Source: Cyathus striatus | Lineage: Eukaryota > Basidiomycota > Agaricomycetes > Agaricales > Nidulariaceae | Length of the DNA stretch: 64,000 bases | NCBI GenBank assembly: GCA_025738555.1 | Contig: JAOVFP010000020.1 | Span: 806,001-870,000 of the forward strand | Direction of reading: 5' to 3' | Program-made: the position numbers and the translations under genes | Part shown: piece after piece, positions 11,732-23,632 of the stretch | Position numbering within the stretch: position 1 is the stretch's first letter | Layout of the letters: the number at the start of each line of letters is the position of its first letter | Notes under the pieces: generated by a model | What the model was told of the DNA's origin: nothing | The model's input: only the letters and a program-made list of their open reading frames with translations | Databases searched by the model: none

Positions 11732-13179
11732 TTAGAAGTCTTCGTCGAGAACACTGTAATACCAACGTCACCCGGTCAGTAATAGTTCATAAGGTTAGAG
11801 AGGAAGACTACTCACAAAGCTTTCGATGCTCCTGAAGACTCGGCTGGGGTGGATGAATGGTTGATCCCAGCCTTCGAGTAATCAGACACACGCTTTTCGA
11901 AGAAGTTAGTCTTGCCCTGGAGCGAAATCATATCCATGAAGTCGAAGGGGTTAGTCGAGTTGTACACCTTCTCATTTCCCAAAGCAACAAGGAGTCTGTC
12001 AGCGACAAACTCGATGTACTGGCACATAAGGTCAGAGTTCATGCCGATGAGTTTGACTGGAAGAGCGTCTGTTAAAAACTCTTGTTCTATCTTCACGGCC
12101 TCAGTGATGATAATCTTCACAACATCAGGGTGGGGACGGCGCTTGAGGTGACTGAAGAGGAGACAAGCGAAGTCGGTATGCATCCCTTCATCACGACTGA
12201 TGAGCTCATTGGAAAATGTGAGGCCAGGCATAAGCCCACGCTTCTTCATCCAGAAGATGGATGCGAAGGAACCGGAGAAGAAAATACCCTCAACAGCAGC
12301 AAATGCAACAAGTCTCTCGGCGAAAGTGGAGCGCTTGTCCGAGATCCATTTCAGAGCCCAATCAGCCTTGCGCTTGATGCATGGAATGGTCTCAATAGCA
12401 TCGAAGAGGAACTCGCGTTCAGCAGGATCCTTAATGTAAGTGTCAATGAGGAGCGAATAGGTCTCGGAGTGAATGTTTTCCATCATGATCTGAAATCCAT
12501 AGAAGCATCTAGCTTCGGCAGCCTGGACTTCGTTGGAGAAACGTTCGACAAGGTTCTCATTCACTATACCGTCAGAGGCAGCGAAGAAGGCGAGGACGTG
12601 AGATATGAAGTGGCGTTCATTATCATTCATACGATGGTTCCAGTCGTGAAGGTCCTTGGAAAGATCCATTTCTTCTGCAGTCCAAAATGAGGCCTCAGCC
12701 TTCTTGTACATTTGCCAGATCTACAGAAGCGTCAACAAAGGTATGAAGGTTGAAACATAATATACGAACCTCGTGGTACTGGATAGGGAAGAGAACGAAA
12801 CGACGACGCGAGTCCTTGAGAAGGGGCTCCTCACCTTGAGGGACTTAATTAGCTTGAAATAAAAGTGAGGATTAGCTAGGTACTCACTCTCTGGAAGATC
12901 AATCTCTCCAACAAATTTAGTCCGTAAGTCATGGAGGGAATCCTCCTTGGACTCCTCACCATCCACAACGGTGTTGGGGGACTCTGGTAGGCGTTCATCA
13001 TCAATGATAGCCTTTGCCCTGTCGGCAAATCTGGGGGTTTCAAGAGTGCAAGCAGCAAGAGCAGCAGCAGCCTAATGAGCAAAATTAGGACATTGTATTA
13101 GGTGACGCGAAGGACGACGGACCTTTTTACTGGGAGTGGGTTCGGGGGTGGAAGCGCGAGGTGCGGATAGGGTAGCCAT
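11732..13179 (-). CDS. RNR2: Ribonucleoside-diphosphate reductase small subunit (class Ia R2)
   Basis: Small subunit of ribonucleotide reductase; it houses the di-iron tyrosyl radical used to make dNTPs for DNA replication. Five exons: 13123-13179, 12888-13071, 12770-12834, 11816-12720, 11732-11753; 410 aa. Visible family signatures: [38 protein letters not shown], iron-ligand and radical region [57 protein letters not shown], and the C-terminal FVLDEDF that docks the large subunit. The C-terminal peptide is split by the last intron, leaving a 22-nt final exon. The first intron donor is GTCCGT and the third is GTTCGT. ACGCGT boxes lie just upstream, as expected of an S-phase gene. Confidence 0.97.
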
Positions 13180-13188
13180 TGATATAAG

Positions 13189-13194
13189 ACGCGT
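13189..13194. promoter_or_regulatory. MluI cell-cycle box (ACGCGT) at RNR2
   Basis: Palindromic ACGCGT ten bases upstream of the RNR2 start codon, so in the leader or core promoter. MCB boxes bind MBF-type factors that drive G1/S transcription in fungi. The assignment rests on motif plus gene identity. Confidence 0.45.
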
Positions 13195-13360
13195 GGAAGG
13201 CAAGGAAGATGTAGAAGAAGAGGTGAGAGATGTATAGAAGGGAATGGAGCAGAGGAGGGATAACGGGGCTCACTGGCTCTTATAAATTTTGTCAGGCAAA
13301 AGTGTGGTGTTGTTTGGCCCTAGTCAACATTAGAGCGACGTGACCGTGTTATTTGCTAAT

Positions 13361-13413
13361 ATTGGCGCGTCGAACGCGACTATGTTGACGCGCTGTGACA
13401 GCTGGACACGCGT
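13361..13413. promoter_or_regulatory. Cluster of GCGC/ACGCGT elements upstream of RNR2
   Basis: Within 53 bases the sequence contains TTGGCGCGTCGAACGCG, then GACGCGC, then a full ACGCGT at 13408-13413. This is 180-235 bp upstream of the RNR2 ATG. The first block resembles E2F/MBF-type sites and the last is a perfect MCB. Another ACGCGT lies at 13559-13564. Confidence 0.5.
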
Positions 13414-13766
13414 AGCCAAAGGTAACCAGCCGAGACACGCCTTGTGCACCCACACAATGTCACAAAAGACACCTTCCCAAATCCTCATGTAGACCAGATC
13501 TTACCCATGAATGCGTCTCGTCTCTACTGGGCTAATACACCTCTTCTGGACCAACAGCACGCGTTTGTCCCATGCATCTACTCTTCATTCAACCATAGCC
13601 AGCCCGGGCTAATTAGTGCAATTCTGGTGATGTCAGAGATTATCAGACAATGGTTAACATACACACAAAGATGATAAGAATGACCACTTCGACATTCATA
13701 CATTATAGACAATGCTAATGCTCTAGGTCTGCTGCTGGTCTATCTTATATCCTTGTTTGGTTCTAC

Positions 13767-13861
13767 GTCCGTATCGATTAGGGGTTAAATCACTTCGTTG
13801 TGGACTCCTTTGAACGTTAATGCAATCCGAAGAGCCGCTGGTTCGATTCCAGCTACGGACA
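13767..13861 (+). tRNA. tRNA gene with 23-nt intron, probably His (GTG anticodon)
   Basis: A full cloverleaf can be drawn: acceptor GTCCGTA (13767-13773) pairs with TACGGAC (13854-13860) and A73 follows. D-stem GATT/AATC (13776-13779 / 13788-13791). Anticodon stem CTTCG (13793-13797) / CGAAG (13828-13832). Four-base variable loop AGCC. T-arm GCTGG-TTCGATT-CCAGC (13837-13853), which also forms a perfect B box. Between the anticodon stems are 30 nt instead of 7, so 23 nt are intronic. Reading 5' to 3' after the stem gives TT-GTG-G, so U33 is in place and the anticodon is GTG (His). A73 fits fungal tRNA-His; the extra G-1 would be added after transcription. The D-loop/A box is unusual (AGGGGTTA), so the isotype is less certain than the tRNA call. 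Confidence 0.75.
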
Positions 13862-14585
13862 GAGTTAAAAGATCGCATTTTCTTATTTTTTATGACGCTA
13901 TCTATGTTCCATTAAACGGTTATTCATATGCAGGTAAGGCGAGTGTACTTTGTTGAGGTGTCTGCGTTCAGAACGTTTCATACCACATCTTATCTAAACT
14001 CCTAGTGCGTAATCATGATACCCCGCGAGCTCTGAGGGGGTGAAAACTAAAACAATGGAAACAATGTTCGATTCCAAAGCAGCCAGTAGATAGCAACGAC
14101 CAACGCGTGAGCCCAAGAAGTTGTAAAGCTCAAACGTAAAACAATACTACAATAAATCACAATTATATACACTCAGCGTCACAATGTAGTCCCGATTCCC
14201 AAGTGCCAAGTTGGATAGATGATTCCTGAAATGTCTCAAATGAGCTACAATTCTATTGCGAAGAGGACACGATAATGGATGGTGAGATGCAAAAGAATAA
14301 GAACCACTCACTTCCGAGTATGTAAGTACATCAGGAAATGATCTTATAATCCTCACTTCCAAATCTGAATTGTCCAATTTAGCAGTACAATGGACGGACG
14401 CGACGGGTAAAGGACATGACATTCCATATATGGAATGTTAAACATACCATTATCATTCCTTGGCCCGGAGCTATTTCAGAGATACTTAGTGAGAGTGGCA
14501 TTTCAAACCACTGTCGTCTTACTCATTTGAAATCCCCTACCCCCCATACCTTTTTTTGAGTACTTCATTTGTATTACGCCGCACC
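13862..14585. other. Intergenic, tRNA 3' flank to next gene
   Basis: No coding chain recognised. A run of T follows the tRNA from about 13880 (TTTTCTTATTTTTT), suitable as a Pol III terminator. The last 60 bases before 14586 contain a poly-T and C-rich leader. Confidence 0.45.
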
Positions 14586-16483
14586 ATGAAGTCTAATTTC
14601 GCCGACCAATGTTCCAATGTCGAGGTCTCCAAAGTCGAGATCGCCAACAATTCCGAGAAAGCCAAGAATCATCTGGAGGATCCTACATCTGACGCCGGTG
14701 GCCTGCCCATGGGTGCAGACGATTGTTCCAAGGTTCCCCTCGTTATTAAACAAACTGTCGAGGGTCAGAGTGAAGACGAGGATATGATAATTGAAGACTC
14801 TACCACAACTTCCCGTAGCATTCTCAACGAATACCAGCCCCATGCTATCGTAAACGCCACTCACGTCGCCGACAGAGAGGAGACTTCAGATACCGATCGG
14901 ACAACGGAGGTTAAAGATACACAAGACATCGTCCCCTCCGCGAACCCCTCGGCAGACAGGAGCATCAGTGGCCCAAACAATCCTGAGGCTCCTGTGGCAC
15001 CTCCGTCCGATTTACAAAAACGCAAGCGACACCTTCAAGACCTCGGGATACCAGAAGACCCGCTTTCTACCGAATGCGAAGGCTTCATCACTGACCCCCG
15101 CAATGGAAAGCGATACAAGCTCGCAGAACTCTCAGAGTGCGGATTATTTCCCTCGTAATTTATTTAGACTTACATTGCTATGCATGTCCTTGCAGTGAAG
15201 ATCGATATCTCCTTAGAGGCCTCTACCGCCACGCTCGCAAACCTAAAACTTTCAAGCCATCTTCAACTTCCGATCCAACTCGACCAAAGATCTACTCACC
15301 ATCCCCCAATGCAGAGTTCCTTGCTGATATAGCGCAGCGGGAATATAAATTAGATATATTAGCGGCAAAGGCAGTTGCCGTTGCGTTGAAAAAAGAGGAG
15401 GAAGACCGCATCCGTGCCGAGAAAAGAAAACGCATTCTTGAAGAGACAAAACGTGAAAGAAAAGCTAGAGAAGCAGAAGAGGAAGCCAAGATTGCTCGAG
15501 AATCTATACTGTCTCGTGAACGTTCGCCCACACCTCCAAGTAGCCCGATGATCCTGGATTTTTCTTCGCCCCATAGAGAGCCAGTTGACATCACGCCTTA
15601 TTCGGAAGAGGAATGCAGAGAATTTGAGAAGATGTTTACGCTGAAGGAAGACGAGGGCGTCGAATACGACGACGAGAAGCAAGACAAGACGGATAAGCAG
15701 GAGGACATGGATACGCAGGAGACCAACAAGGAACATAATACGTGGTGGCATAAAGAGCAAGAACCCGAAGAGAGTGGACCAGAGGAGCATCCCATCATAA
15801 AGCTCATCCGGGAATCGTACGAGAGACGCTATGAGATTAACTTGGAACCACCGGAAACTCTTCCTGAAGCGCCACCGCACCCTAGCAAACCTCCATATGA
15901 TTTCTTTACCGATAAACAACGACTAGCTGAGGTGGCGGCAACAGTTGCTTCTTTCCCTGAGGCGGATCGTCGTCGGTATCGACTCCTTCGTGAGCGCCGG
16001 AAGAGACGCCAGACGGCGGCGGAAGCTGCAGCATCGGAAGCGGTGATAGAAAAACTCCTTAACGACGTAGACGTGCCAGTTATCGAAGTCTCACGATACC
16101 AGTCCACGCATGTGTCTAAACTACCTCGTACCTTTCCACGACCGGCGCCGACCACGGCTACCTGCCCCATTATAGAGCATGCTGTTGTCCCTCCTGATGT
16201 CGTCAACGTAATCACGAACATTTCCGTTGCAGGAGAATTCTTTGCCTCCCCGAAAAGCGAAAGACTTAGGAAGTGCGCCATTCCCCAGACATCATGGCCA
16301 ACGCTGTATACATACGAACGGGCGACGGACAGAATAGAGGCCCGCAAAGACGATGATGCTAACTTCCGGACGTTCTGTGGACTGAAGGATGCCATGGAAG
16401 CGGAGTTGATGACTATGTTGAATGGAGATGGGAAGGGGATGACGCAACTAGAGGAGGCGAAACTGAACGTTGCAATTGAGTAG
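14586..16483 (+). CDS. Hydrophilic coiled-coil protein of unknown function
   Basis: Two exons (14586-15154, 15196-16483) give a 618-aa protein. The only intron is 41 nt and joins CGLFPS to EDRYLLRGLYRHARKPK in frame. I do not recognise a family. Residues 1-190 are acidic and disordered-looking. The stretch around residues 165-215 (LGIPEDPLSTECEGFITDPR, KRYKLAELSECGLFP) looks like a small folded unit. A highly charged helical region rich in E/K/R (around EEDRIRAEKRKRILEETKRE) predicts a long coiled coil. Further acidic runs (YDDEKQDKTDKQEDMDTQET), a second basic helix (RRRYRLLRERRKRRQTAAEA) and a better-structured tail follow. Composition suggests a nuclear or scaffold protein; that is inference. 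It lies head-to-tail with the VWA8 gene. Confidence 0.75.
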
Positions 16484-16943
16484 CGATGTCATTAATAGGT
16501 ATAAAATCAAGTAGGTGCCAGTGGACAATTGAGCTTTGAGAGGTTGAGGCTGTATTATTCCGACACTATGTGCTTTATCTTCATGACTGCCATGACCTAG
16601 CTTCCGCATACATGTTTGTATAGCACTAGTCAGCGATGCATCGATGAACATCGAGTGGAAAAAATATATACTCGTATGATTTATATAAAGTTGGATACTT
16701 GAAAAAGTTGAGAACTTGGGGGATGCAAGCTGGAATGCATCGATGTTTATTTTTGGATGTCAGCTTTGACCAGGTACGGGATGCTGATGTAAGCAAGCGA
16801 TGCATGTGAATGCGATCTGCCGGCTGAGGAGGTTCCAATCCCCGACCATGTTACCAATGGACTTGAACGGAGGGGACAGCGTCTACTTCTCTTTGCTCTT
16901 CTCTTGCACATCCCATCACTATATACCTTACGGGTGACCGGTG
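16484..16943. other. Intergenic spacer
   Basis: The 3' flank of the preceding gene and leader of the next. It contains short direct repeats of GATGCATCGATG-like sequence (16634-16645 and 16734-16746) but no gene. Confidence 0.4.
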
Positions 16944-19900
16944 ATGACTCGCAATGCACCCCATCGCCGCCTTACCCAACTTCTACGCGAACTCAGCCCA
17001 CCCACACAATCAATTGGCACTCTTAAGCTTGGAGGTATAACCTACGATGTGCCCTCTTCCTTGACACCTTCACGCCTGGCACGCTCTCAAAGGCTCCTAG
17101 ATCCACAGAATCCCGTTAATTTGGATAACCTGCATTTCATGTTGCAGAAGTATCTTCTAGGGCAGGACATCTTTTTGGTTTCACAGCCAGGGCCTTATGC
17201 TAGGCGATTAGCAATGACCTTTGCTAGGTGTGTGCTGTAGTACCATATTTTACTGTAAATAACTAGAAGCCGTTGACAACCGTAGCATTATTAACACGGA
17301 ATACGAGTACATTGCATTACACAGGGATGTTGGAGAAACTGAGTTGAAGCAAGTACGTTGTTGAACTCTTTTATGTCTAGTTTCCCTTAAGAGCAATTTA
17401 GGGACGCGAAATAAGGAAAGGAGGCAACCTGGTATATGTAGACAGCCCTGCAGTAAATGCGGTCAAGCATGGTCGTTTACTTATTTTAGAGGGAATAGAA
17501 AAGGCTGAGCGTGGAATCATGCCTGTATGTTCTTTCTCGTCCTTCAATATTTGCTTTTTTATGGATGGTTTTCCTGTTCAGGTCCTTAATAACCTACTGG
17601 AGAATAGAGAAATGTGCGCTTTTCCCTACTCCTCTTGTACCACTAATGTTCCTGGTACTCTAGGAACTTGGAAGACGGAACACATATAGTTCACCCACAC
17701 CGCTATGCACTTCTTAACTCCTCTTCTTCCGCTCCCATCGCCAAGGATGATCAGGGAAATCTCTTTATTCCTGCTCACCGCAACTTCCGTGTCGTAGCCA
17801 TCGCCGCACCTGTTCCGCCTTATCCCGGACACCCCCTAGACCCTCCTTTTCGTAGTCGTTTCCAAGCGAGGTTTATTGATCCTGTTGGAGCACTGGTCGC
17901 GCTTTCTCCTTTTTCAGCCGAAGCCAAGACGTCCTTGTATGAGAAGCTGAAAGAGCTGATAATAATGACACAACTTGCGTCCGAATCACGTCACGGCCTC
18001 GAGTCAGTATCCAAAACATCCCTTCCTCCATTTCCACAAACAGCTCTCGCAAAGCTCAGATCCCTTGTGGATCATTTCCCTCCTCCGCCGTCCTTTGGAC
18101 CAAATCACCTTGCTCGCCTACTACTTGTTCTTCATCCAGCGTTGATATACGCTCCGTTCCAGGCGTGGGCAATTTTGGGTCGGCAAGTGGGAGAAGCGGG
18201 GCTTGGGGAGCTAGGGAGCCCGAGTATGAGTGACCCGGAGGAAGTGTTGGGATTATTTGGGTACCGGGCAACTAGTATTCGACGAGTGGACAAACATACT
18301 GCCGAGGTGATATTTGATGGTCCTTCCACAGTGGCTCTTAACGTCCCTTGCGGTTCTAAATCATTCCTTCCATTCCCGTTTACAAACTCAGAGAATCTCC
18401 AATTTACACCTACCACCCGCTTCATTGGACTGCTCACATGTTTTTTGCAAGCTCATGCTCTCGGATGGGATATCTCCCTGGTGCCCCCTGCACTGCCATC
18501 TACCGCCTCTGCATCCACGTCAACTCTTGTGAACGTTTTTGGCAAGGTTCTGGGGTATGACGGCGAGGTTTTGCACTTGTACAAGGAACTAGGCGGGAGA
18601 GAGCTGGTTATGCGTAGACGAGTGAAGGATGGGGGAGCCACAAGCTGGGAACCAAGGTATGCTGTTTTCTTTCTTATTGTACCTGCAAGATGTCCATGAC
18701 GTTCTGTAGCCCACTTATCGAGGGTGCTTGGGAAGGGAAACTCATACACCTCTCCGGTTTAGATGTAATCGGAGCTACAGCAGGTTCACTAGCTCGTTTA
18801 ACACAGGACCGAGAAACTGAGCTTTGGGAACATAGGAGGATCGTCGGAGAGACTTCTATATCTGAGGTATGTTTTCTATTGTCCCTTCATCTCTTTTCCT
18901 GTCCACTTCCCAGTTACAGCTATCTGAAGGTAGCTTGACTGTCACACACCCTTCATTTCGCATAATATGTACTGCATCAAAATCCCTCCCTTTGAAAGAT
19001 TGGCTCAACTCTGAGCATGCAAACATGTTCTTTCCAATCCTTAGCGTTCCCATGTCGTCTGCTGAAGAATCGTCCATTCTCCTTTCCACTCACCACCCGC
19101 CGGGCATTATCAGCACCCTCCTCGTATTCGCGAATAAGTACCGACAAAGCATTTCTAGTGAAAATATCCTTAAGAGTCGAAAGCTTGGTACTAGATCTCT
19201 GGTACGAATCGCGAGGCGTTTCGCAGTAGGAAAGGGCGAGCAGGATTTACACCGGACGATTTCACAAGCGCTTCTGGTGGAGTTTCTCCCCGCTACAGAA
19301 AGGATGAATTTGAAAACAATGTTGGAGGAATCGAACATTTGGCCTCAGGCTCCTTCCGTTAGTAGTCCTTTATCTTGTTCACCTTCATTACCTTCCTCGT
19401 TAACTTTATTCTTTCTCCTCGTAGTTCAACCCAAGTCCTGTAATAGAAACTAACAGCCTCATCTTCCCTGCTTCTAGCAGTAACGGAACAGAAACCTTTC
19501 CCACTATAATTCCTTTATTCGATGCATCACATGATTTAGAAGGTGTCAAGTCGCATGTACCACATATGGACCATTTCTATGATAATAGTATCCAGACGGG
19601 CTTGATGCGTGATTTGGCCGTAGATTTAGAGGTCCTTGGAGAGCATGTTGTGCTACTTGGTAATCAGGTGGGTAGTTTTAGATTTTGAAGCTGATAAAAG
19701 TCTAATCATGCAACGCATGTATATCCAGGGTGTAGGGAAGAACAAGATTGTGGACCGGTGAGCCCCTTCTGTATTTGTTGCGTAATGATGTATTAATGAA
19801 TATTCAGTCTCTGCCAAGTATACCTTTCTCGCAATTACGGTCGACAGTTGCTCACCAATCACGCTGTAGCTTCTAGGTCGCCCACGCGAATACATTCAAC

Positions 19901-22324
19901 TACACAGAGATACAACTGTCAACCAGCTCATGTTTACCACAACCCTTGAAGGCGGTATAATTAACTATACTGACTCCCCGCTACTCCGTGCTATTAAATA
20001 CGGTCGTGTTATTATCATAGACGAGGCAGATAAGGCACCCGAGCATGTCGTGGCTATATTCCGGAGCCTTGCAGGGCAAAGCGAGATGACGCTTTCCGAT
20101 GGGCGAAGAGTTAGGCCTGAGATGGAACGAGAGGGCGATATTGTCGTACATAAGAACTTCAGATTGGTTTTGCTGGCAAATAGACCGGGGTATCGTAAGT
20201 CGTTTTCTCCCGTGGCGCACGGATGATAACTGGTGTCGGCAGCCTTTCTTGGAAATCACTTCCTTCAAGTGCTGGGCGAGAACTTTAGTGCACATTCTGT
20301 ATCAAATCCTGATCAAGAATCAGAACGGAAACTACTGTCTCAACTTGCACCTGACCTCAGTCACGATCTTATTCTCAGACTTGTGGGCGCGTTCCATGAT
20401 CTGCGTAAGGGTTATGAGGACGGTGTTATCAGCTACCCGTACTCTCTTCGAGGTCTGTTCGCTGTTCATTCGTTAAAATTTGAAGCTGATATTTGTGTGT
20501 GTAGAATTGATCAATCTTGTGAAGCATATGAAAGCGTATCCCCACGACTCATTAGGTGATGCGCTTAGAAATGTCTTTGACTTTGACATCTATAAACCTG
20601 AGACGATTGACAAGCTTGCTGAAATCCTGAACCACCACGGGTATGCCTTCTCACATACTCTACATATATGGACGTTACTTACAGTGTTTAGCCTTGAAGT
20701 TCCTCACCTCGGTTTGGAAGCTGCAAGAGAGGCTGTTAAGAAAAAGTCCAGGATATAGAATTCGAGCCTAAGTCCACTGAGCTGACGGAGCCCAAGGAAG
20801 GTGTTCATGATGATAAGGAGCATTCTGGAGGAAACACCTATGCTGGAGGGGTGAGCATCGAAATTTTTGACCCTTACAATGCTGATTGTTCCTCCTTAAA
20901 GACTGGTGGCAGAAGCACTGCTGGAATGGGGGGTATGGGGGGATACAAGCGCTTGTACAAAGGCGGTGACATTAAGCAAGTCTCTGACAGCCTAAAGGAT
21001 AATGTTCCCAATGATATAAAGGAAAAAGCCCGTGAGATGGCACGTCAGGAGCTTCAGCGCCGACTAGAGGAGCTCGACATGAGTGCAAGCGAAGCAAAAG
21101 ATTACAGCCAACTTTTGACCGCCACACAAGCGCATATGTTGTCCCTCCACGATCTTCTCGAACGTGAGTCCTTTGTGGAAGATTTTAGAATAAACGTCCA
21201 ACATTGCAGCACAGATTTGGCTGCTAAGGAAGATGAGCGGGTTTGGGTGAAGCGTCAGACTGACGGCGAGCTCGATGACAGCAGGCTCACTGAAGGTTTG
21301 ACCGGAGAGGCCACCGTCTATAAACGCCGTGGAATGGAGAAGCCAGAGCTTGGACGTCCTCAGATCAAGTAAGTACTGCACCTGCAAGGATATGTGCACT
21401 CTGACCGTTTTTATATAGACCAAAGAGGATAAGGTTTATTTTTGATCTCAGTGCTTCTATGTGCGTTACGTGATCCAACTGGTTAATCCGCTCTAAGATT
21501 AATTGTTCTGAAGGTATCGCTTCCAATACGATGGAAGATTGCAACGAAGTATGGAGACAGGTAAGCCACATAAGCCACAGTATCGTGCATCGTGCTAATG
21601 TATTCTCAGCTGTAATGTTGATGGAGACGTTCGACCGGTTATCTCGAAAGGAGAAATACCAGTGGGATGTAAGTCTTTCTTTCATATTCTTCGATTTCCT
21701 ATTGGTAATTCATTCCAGATGTATGGTCATGTAAGCTACACTTGATTTTTCAAGTCATATTCGCACAGTATAGAAGATCTGATAACCAGCGTAGTCAGGA
21801 GATGGTCCGGACATTAAGCTTGTGGAAGCTGACAAACCCCCGAGCGAGTTGAAAGATCGCTGGAAGGTTGTGGAAAAGATGTATATGATCCCACAGTACG
21901 CCTTCGCAGGAGATTACACTGTCGAGGCTATTGCAAAGGGTGTGAGTGACGTAGGGAAGTATGACGCAGGTACGGTGAACATTATTCTACCCAAAGCCTT
22001 TCTTCTCAATTACATTCATCCACCAGATGATTGGCATGTTATTGCCATAACGGATGCCAACTTTGGTCGATACGGAATCACATCTGAAGAGCTTATGCGT
22101 TCTATGAAGCGAGATCCGAAGGTAAATACTGCTCTTATTTGCATAGGGGAAGGTGCAGAGGCTACATGGTAAGAAGAGCTCCGATATTATTTATACTTGT
22201 CTGACGTATTTTTACTGCCGTTAGGGTGACGAAAAGCCTTCCCGGGCGTGCCTACCGCGTGATGAACACAGGTGATATTCCGGCTGTACTGAGAAGTATA
22301 TTGTCAACTATGATCGATCGGTGA
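16944..22324 (+). CDS. VWA8: VWA8-type AAA ATPase with C-terminal von Willebrand factor A domain
   Basis: Large P-loop ATPase related to dynein/midasin-like AAA proteins; the animal homologue VWA8 is mitochondrial. Twenty-two exons from 16944 (MTRNAPHRRLTQLLREL, an Arg-rich, MTS-like start) to 22324, about 1423 aa if the frame is continuous. Order of signatures: first AAA unit (HRDVGETELKQGREIRKGG, LLILEGIEKAERGIMPVLNN, FRSRFQARF), second unit (GAWEGKLIHLSGLD region), third unit with Walker A GNQGVGKNKIVDR, GRPREYIQLHRDTTVNQLMF, Walker B VIIIDEADKAPE, sensor FRLVLLANRPGYPFLGN, then GGNTYAGG-TGGRSTAGMGG, TDGELDDSRLTEGLTGE and the vWA domain with MIDAS DLSAS and GHSGDG. One exon (21719-21730) is just 12 nt. 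A frame break lies at 20741-20745, and the exon 10/11 junction (19839-19877) is uncertain. Human VWA8 is longer because of an insertion absent here. Confidence 0.88.
20741..20745 (+). other. Apparent one-base deletion in an A5 run of VWA8
   Basis: Upstream, LEVPHLGLEAAREAVKKK reads in the frame set by the previous splice and then hits TAG at 20756. Adding one A gives KKKVQDIEFEPKSTELTE and continues into the conserved GGNTYAGG segment. No intron with acceptable sites bridges the two frames: the only GT-AG pair is 13 nt. As written, the protein would lose the whole vWA domain. A homopolymer sequencing or assembly error is the simplest cause. Confidence 0.7.
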
Positions 22325-22580
22325 ATCTTATTCACTGTGTAGTATGTGCTGTCGAAATATAGAAATGACGGGTCATGCATTCATGGATGACTGGTGAGAT
22401 AGAGCAGAGTGAGATGTACTCGGTGCCTTTCAACTAGTGTGCTGGAAAGGTGAAATTGATGTCAAGCAGAGCAGAGTGGGTGACCACTGACTTGGATTTA
22501 TTTGGAGAACATAGACCAGAACATTGAAGTGCGAAGAGCCGGGAGCATCGAAGACACTTGGAAGACTCGAACAAGACCAG

Positions 22581-22640
22581 GGGGCTGTCTTCCGAGCAAT
22601 TCGCGAAAGTCACCGGGGAGGCGTTACGCACTGTGACACC
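22581..22640 (-). repeat. Left arm of a 60-bp inverted repeat
   Basis: On the minus strand this reads GGTGTCACAGTGCGTAACGC and onward. It matches 23633-23692 on the plus strand at 59 of 60 positions by eye. The flanks of the two copies are unrelated. It is likely a remnant of a transposable element end. Confidence 0.75.
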
Positions 22641-23632
22641 TCCCGGATATGTCACATGCTAAGCCGATTTATTACGTGACCTTGTCGACGAGCTTAGAGC
22701 GGCGATAACACAAGTCAATCTGAATGCATTGCAATAATGCTTGAGTCGCTGAAGTATTAGTAGTACTTAACTAACAGTAATTGCATCAATATATAGTCGA
22801 TAGATTGTAGAAAAATTAATATCTAAGATATATACGTGCATTAGATTGATGCAGAGGTATGTGGATTTTTTAGAAACTCGGAAGGAGGATTGTAATGTCT
22901 AACAAAATAAAAGTCTTCACAAGAAAAACAAAGGAAAATAACCATTGTATTCGTATAAATTTACTGATCTGAATAAATAAATGTAAAATACTTATACTAT
23001 TAACTGGATCGATGAAGTGTGGTAGTGTTGCTCGGGGCTAATGCAGGCTCGTGCTTCCTCTCCCCTTTGATACCTACTATCTTCAATTCCCTCCCAATCT
23101 CTTTCATCGTCTATTCTTTCAATCTATTTGACTATTTCCCCCCTTATTTCCTATGTTGTATTTAACTAGTGCGGGTAAAGTGCGAGATCGACATGTGTCG
23201 TCTCACACTGCACTTGCAGTTTTTTTCCTATCGTAGATTCTATCATACTCTCCAATCAGATCTCCTGAAGAGTTTTTAGGCTCGAGAACATTTGGATCTC
23301 AAATATTCATTTGATTTGCAACACCACTAGGACTCGTACCAACCTTAGTATCTCACCAAATTTTCAAAGCTTAATTTATTCATAATTTCAATCCAGTCTT
23401 TTCAAGCAATACAAGTCTTAATAAGTGTACTGCGTTCATTTTACATTTCAGCGTTGCATTTGTTTCGTTATAATGTGCACAATTCTCTGGGAACACATTC
23501 TTATTCTTATTTAAAAAGTAGCTATTTGCGTGTAATCACTTACTCAGAATAGTGGTGTACATATTATGCCCAACTCGCATGACGATCGCCAACGTCGAAG
23601 CCACCGGAGGCTACCGATTAGTATATCAAGGG

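Noticed and set aside
12082..12690. 202-codon open frame antisense to RNR2
   Set aside because: It mirrors the long RNR2 exon; the sense strand is an unambiguous enzyme.
15292..16395. Long antisense frames opposite the coiled-coil gene
   Set aside because: Ser/Arg-rich shadows of the highly charged sense frame; the sense frame has a clean splice and stop.
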